DNA from: Methylobacterium segetis
GTDB lineage: Bacteria > Pseudomonadota > Alphaproteobacteria > Rhizobiales > Beijerinckiaceae
NCBI RefSeq assembly: GCF_004348265.1
Contig: NZ_SMNT01000052.1
Span: 1-39,828 of the forward strand
Direction: 5' to 3'
Length of the DNA: 39,828 bases
The stretch's first letter is position 1. Each line of letters opens with the position of its first letter. Made by a program: the position numbers and the translations under genes. This document shows positions 37,143 to 39,828 of the stretch, piece after piece. The notes beneath the pieces were generated by a model. That model did no database searches and was not told the DNA's origin. It saw only the letters and a list, made by a program, of their open reading frames with translations.

Positions 37143-39746
37143 ATGCCGCTGAACGATCCTGCCGGCGGCCCCATCGATCTCGATTCGCTCGGGCCCGACG
37201 GGCTCGATGACCTCGATATTGGGGTGATCGGGCTCGATCGCTCGGGCGTGATCGTCGCCTACAACGATGCGGCGAGCGCGTTCAGCGGCCTGTCGGCCTC
37301 GGCGGTGATCGGCCATCATTATTTCCGCGAGGTGGCGCCGGCCACGAACCTTCCGAGCTTTCACGGGCGCTTCCTGTCGGGCATCCGCCGCGGGCGGCTC
37401 GACGAGAGCTTCGAGTTCGTGTTCGGCCGCGTGCCGCAACCCTTGCGTGTTCGCGTCGAGATGCGCCAGGGACGCGACCATTACTGGATGACGCTGACGC
37501 CGCTGCAGGCGGTCGGCGCGGGCGAGCGGCGCGAGGCGGTGATCGCCGCCCTGGGCAATCGGGCCCGCGCCGAGCCGGTCGACCCGAGCCTGTGCGAGCG
37601 CGAGCCGATCCACATCCCGGGTTCGATCCAGCCGAACGCCGTGATGATCGCCGCCGGTGCCGCTGATCTGGTGATCCTCGCGCACAGCGTGAACGTGCAC
37701 GAGACGCTGCCCGACGACGGCCGCACCCTGAGCGGCCGCCGCCTCGACGCTGTCCTGCCCCGCTCGTTCGTCGACGTGATCCGCGCGCGCCTCGCCTCCG
37801 GCACCCTCGATGACGGGCGCTCCATCCGCCGCACGATCCGCCTGCCCGGCCGGGGCCAGACCGCGAACGCCTACTTCGCCGTGGCCCATGCCCATCTCGG
37901 CCGCGTGATCGTCGAGATGGAGATGGCTCCGGAACTGCCGGAGGATTTCGCCGTCGCGACGCAGACCGACACGGAACTCTCCGTGGCGCGCCTGCGCAGC
38001 GCCGAGACGCTCGGAACGGTCGCCCGCATCGCCGCCCTGGAGGTGCGCGCGCTGACCGGCTTCGAATGCGTCCTCGTCTACCGCTTCGATGCCGACTGGA
38101 ACGGCGAGGCCATCGCCGAGGACAAGGTGGCGGACTGGTCGCGCACCCTGCTCGGCCTGCGCTTCCCGGCCTCCGACATCCCCGCCCAGGCCCGGGCGCT
38201 CTACACCAAGGCGAAGAGCCGCTTCGTGATCGACCGCGACAGCGTGCCGGTCCCCCTCGTCGCCGCGCCGCCCGCCGGGAACGGGCCGATCGACCTCACC
38301 TTCGCCCAGCACCGCACGCTCTCGCCGATCCATCTGGAATATCAGCGCAATCTCGGCGTGAACGGATCGATGTCGATCTCGATCATGGTCGAGGGCAAGC
38401 TCTGGGGCCTGATGATCGGGCATCACCGGCAGCCGCATTACGTGGCGCCGGAGACGCGCGCCGCGGCGACCGTGATCACCGACGCCTTCGCCATGCGGGT
38501 GCAGGAGATCGAGGGGCGGCGTCTCTGGGCAGAACAGCAGGCGCATCTCGACACCGAAGGCCGCCTCGTGCGCGAGCTGACCCGCTCCGACGATTTCGTC
38601 GGCGCGCTGACGGCGGGCACGATGACCCTGCTCGACCTCTTCGGGGCGACCGGCGCGGGCGTCGTCTCGGCGGGCGGCGTCACCCTCATCGGCAAGACCC
38701 CGGCCGAGGCCGAGGTTCGGGACCTCGCCGTCTGGCTGAGGGAGCACCTGCCCGCGGAGGCCTCCTCCTACGCGTCCAGCGCCTTCTCCGCCGAATTCCA
38801 GCCGGCCGCCGCCTATCGCGAGATCGCGAGCGGGCTACTCGCCGCCTTCGTCGACCCGGCGCGGGAGCACCTGCTGCTCTGGTTCCGTCCGGAAGTGCCG
38901 AGCACGGTGACCTGGGGGGGCGACCCCCGCAAGCCCGTCCTCCCCGGCAGCGGCCCCGTCGCGGTGCTGCCCCGGCGCTCCTTCGAGCGCTGGGTCGAGG
39001 AACGGACGGGCTTCGCCACGCCCTTCGCCGACTGGCAGGTCTCCCTGGCCCAGTCCCTCGCGCAGGCCGTCGAGGGCGTGGTGCTGCGCCAGCGCCGGAA
39101 GATCGACGAGCTGACCGGCCTCCTCGCCGACAAGGAGAAGCTCCTCACGCAGAAGGACATACTGACCCGGGAGATCGACCACCGCGTCAAGAACTCGCTC
39201 CAGATCGTCTCCGCCTTCCTGCAGATGCAGCGCCGGCAGATCGCCGACCCGGATGCCCGCCAGGCCTTCGCGGAGACCTCCGCGCGGGTGATGAGCGTCG
39301 CCCGGGTGCACGACAGCCTCTATCAGGCCGAGAGCGTCGAGGAGGTCGATCTCGGCCAGACCATCGAGAACCTGTGCAGCGATCTCGCCGGCATGGCGGG
39401 CGACGGCCACGCGGTCGAACTCGTGGCGGAATCCGGCGTGATGGTGCCCTACCGCAAGGCGGTGGCCCTCTCGCTGATCGCCACCGAACTCGTCACCAAC
39501 GCGTTCAAGTACGCCGCGGGACCGACCGGGGGCGGCCGCGTCGAGGTGAGCGTCTCCTCTTCCGCCGGGGGCGGGGTCCGGCTCAAGGTCTGCGACGACG
39601 GCGGCGGCATGCCCGAGGGCTGGGCCGAGGCGAGGCCCCAGGGGACGGGGCTCGGCATGAAGATGATCCGGGCGATGCTCGACCAGATCAACGCCCGCAT
39701 CGAGGTCGCCAACACGCCCGGCGCCTGCTTCACGATCACCGCGTGA
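37143..39746 (+). CDS. bphP: Bacteriophytochrome histidine kinase with N-terminal PYP-like domain
   Basis: 867 residues. Order: PYP-like PAS domain (about 20-125); phytochrome PAS-GAF-PHY (about 145-640) with candidate biliverdin cysteine C151 in LCEREPIHIPGSIQP, FPASDIPAQARALY and SPIHLEYQRNLGVNGSMSIS, and the GHH of the pocket; then a HisKA_2/HWE-type kinase with phosphoacceptor H680 in EIDHRVKNSLQIVSAFLQ and an HATPase with ELVTNAFKYA, DDGGGMPEG and GTGLGMKMI. The PYP-like domain aligns without gaps to photoactive yellow protein over residues 40-67, but the chromophore cysteine is Ala67. The fusion resembles Ppr of Rhodospirillum centenum. The stop overlaps the next gene (GTGA). It probably senses red/far-red light; no response regulator is in the window. 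Confidence 0.93.
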   Translation: MPLNDPAGGPIDLDSLGPDGLDDLDIGVIGLDRSGVIVAYNDAASAFSGLSASAVIGHHYFREVAPATNLPSFHGRFLSGIRRGRLDESFEFVFGRVPQPLRVRVEMRQGRDHYWMTLTPLQAVGAGERREAVIAALGNRARAEPVDPSLCEREPIHIPGSIQPNAVMIAAGAADLVILAHSVNVHETLPDDGRTLSGRRLDAVLPRSFVDVIRARLASGTLDDGRSIRRTIRLPGRGQTANAYFAVAHAHLGRVIVEMEMAPELPEDFAVATQTDTELSVARLRSAETLGTVARIAALEVRALTGFECVLVYRFDADWNGEAIAEDKVADWSRTLLGLRFPASDIPAQARALYTKAKSRFVIDRDSVPVPLVAAPPAGNGPIDLTFAQHRTLSPIHLEYQRNLGVNGSMSISIMVEGKLWGLMIGHHRQPHYVAPETRAAATVITDAFAMRVQEIEGRRLWAEQQAHLDTEGRLVRELTRSDDFVGALTAGTMTLLDLFGATGAGVVSAGGVTLIGKTPAEAEVRDLAVWLREHLPAEASSYASSAFSAEFQPAAAYREIASGLLAAFVDPAREHLLLWFRPEVPSTVTWGGDPRKPVLPGSGPVAVLPRRSFERWVEERTGFATPFADWQVSLAQSLAQAVEGVVLRQRRKIDELTGLLADKEKLLTQKDILTREIDHRVKNSLQIVSAFLQMQRRQIADPDARQAFAETSARVMSVARVHDSLYQAESVEEVDLGQTIENLCSDLAGMAGDGHAVELVAESGVMVPYRKAVALSLIATELVTNAFKYAAGPTGGGRVEVSVSSSAGGGVRLKVCDDGGGMPEGWAEARPQGTGLGMKMIRAMLDQINARIEVANTPGACFTITA

Positions 39747-39828
39747 GCGCCGGAAGCGGCCTGCACGCCCGCCTGCGGGCGGAGACCGCGGCGGCGCACG
39801 AGGCGCTGGAGCGCGACCTCGACTGGGA
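39743..39828 (+). CDS. bphO: Heme oxygenase, N-terminal fragment (runs off window)
   Basis: GTG at 39743 overlaps the bphP stop (GTGA). The 28 residues visible read as a soluble N-terminus with LHARLRAETAAAHEALERDL, the pattern LRxxTxxxHxxLE of bacterial biliverdin-forming heme oxygenases, where the His is the proximal heme ligand. Heme oxygenase supplies the biliverdin chromophore of bacteriophytochrome, and bphO-bphP pairs are common. Only 86 bases are present, so the call rests on this short motif and on position. Confidence 0.75.
   Translation, partial: MSAGSGLHARLRAETAAAHEALERDLDW

Noticed and set aside
37137..38747. Open frame of 536 codons on the minus strand
   Set aside because: Antisense to the phytochrome sensory module; a shadow of third-position GC.

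Overview
The window is a GC-rich alphaproteobacterial chromosome segment, most probably from a Methylobacterium-like aerobic anoxygenic phototroph (Hyphomicrobiales). The inference rests on gene content and order: the aerobic cyclase acsF, a bchFNBHLM-lhaA-puhABC run, a PpaA/AerR-PpsR regulator pair and a bacteriophytochrome-heme oxygenase pair. The assignment comes from reading the sequence, not from a database search.

Left edge (1-3595, plus strand): the 3' end of infB, a strong terminator, a putative TylF-like methyltransferase gene, then rbfA and truB. This is the usual housekeeping series infB-rbfA-truB, but with an extra gene inside it and with photosynthesis genes directly after truB.

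Photosynthesis superoperon (25932 down to 3641, minus strand): bchF-bchN-bchB-bchH-bchL-bchM-lhaA-puhA-puhB-puhC-orf101-acsF-puhE-hemA-bchI-bchD-bchO-crtI-crtB-orf53-orf44. Most junctions are ATGA/GTGA overlaps or gaps under 20 bases; the largest gap is 56 bases. It encodes 5-aminolevulinate synthase, Mg-chelatase (BchH, I, D) with BchO, the methyltransferase and aerobic cyclase, light-independent protochlorophyllide reductase (L, N, B), the 3-vinyl hydratase, the reaction-centre H subunit with assembly factors, and the first two carotenoid enzymes. It ends in two tiny related membrane proteins with overlapping genes.

Regulatory centre and right-hand photosynthesis operon (25933-32961): a promoter for bchF, then plus-strand ppaA/aerR (B12-binding antirepressor family) and ppsR/crtJ (PAS-HTH repressor). 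Two perfect TGTC-N10-GACA palindromes 8 bases apart, the classic PpsR arrangement, precede bchG-pucC-bchP-tspO-orf119.

Right edge (32962-39828, plus strand): an orphan triheme cytochrome c with an unusual C-terminal extension, a hairpin-rich gap, a short-chain dehydrogenase, a dihydrolipoamide-dehydrogenase-like flavoprotein, and a bacteriophytochrome kinase whose N-terminus is a photoactive-yellow-protein-like domain lacking the chromophore cysteine. The phytochrome stop codon overlaps the start of a heme oxygenase gene that runs off the window. pufLM, bchXYZ, bchC and the later carotenoid genes are not here and must lie elsewhere. The points most worth following up are the tandem micro-membrane proteins after crtB, the degenerate PYP-phytochrome fusion, and the PpsR-box architecture.
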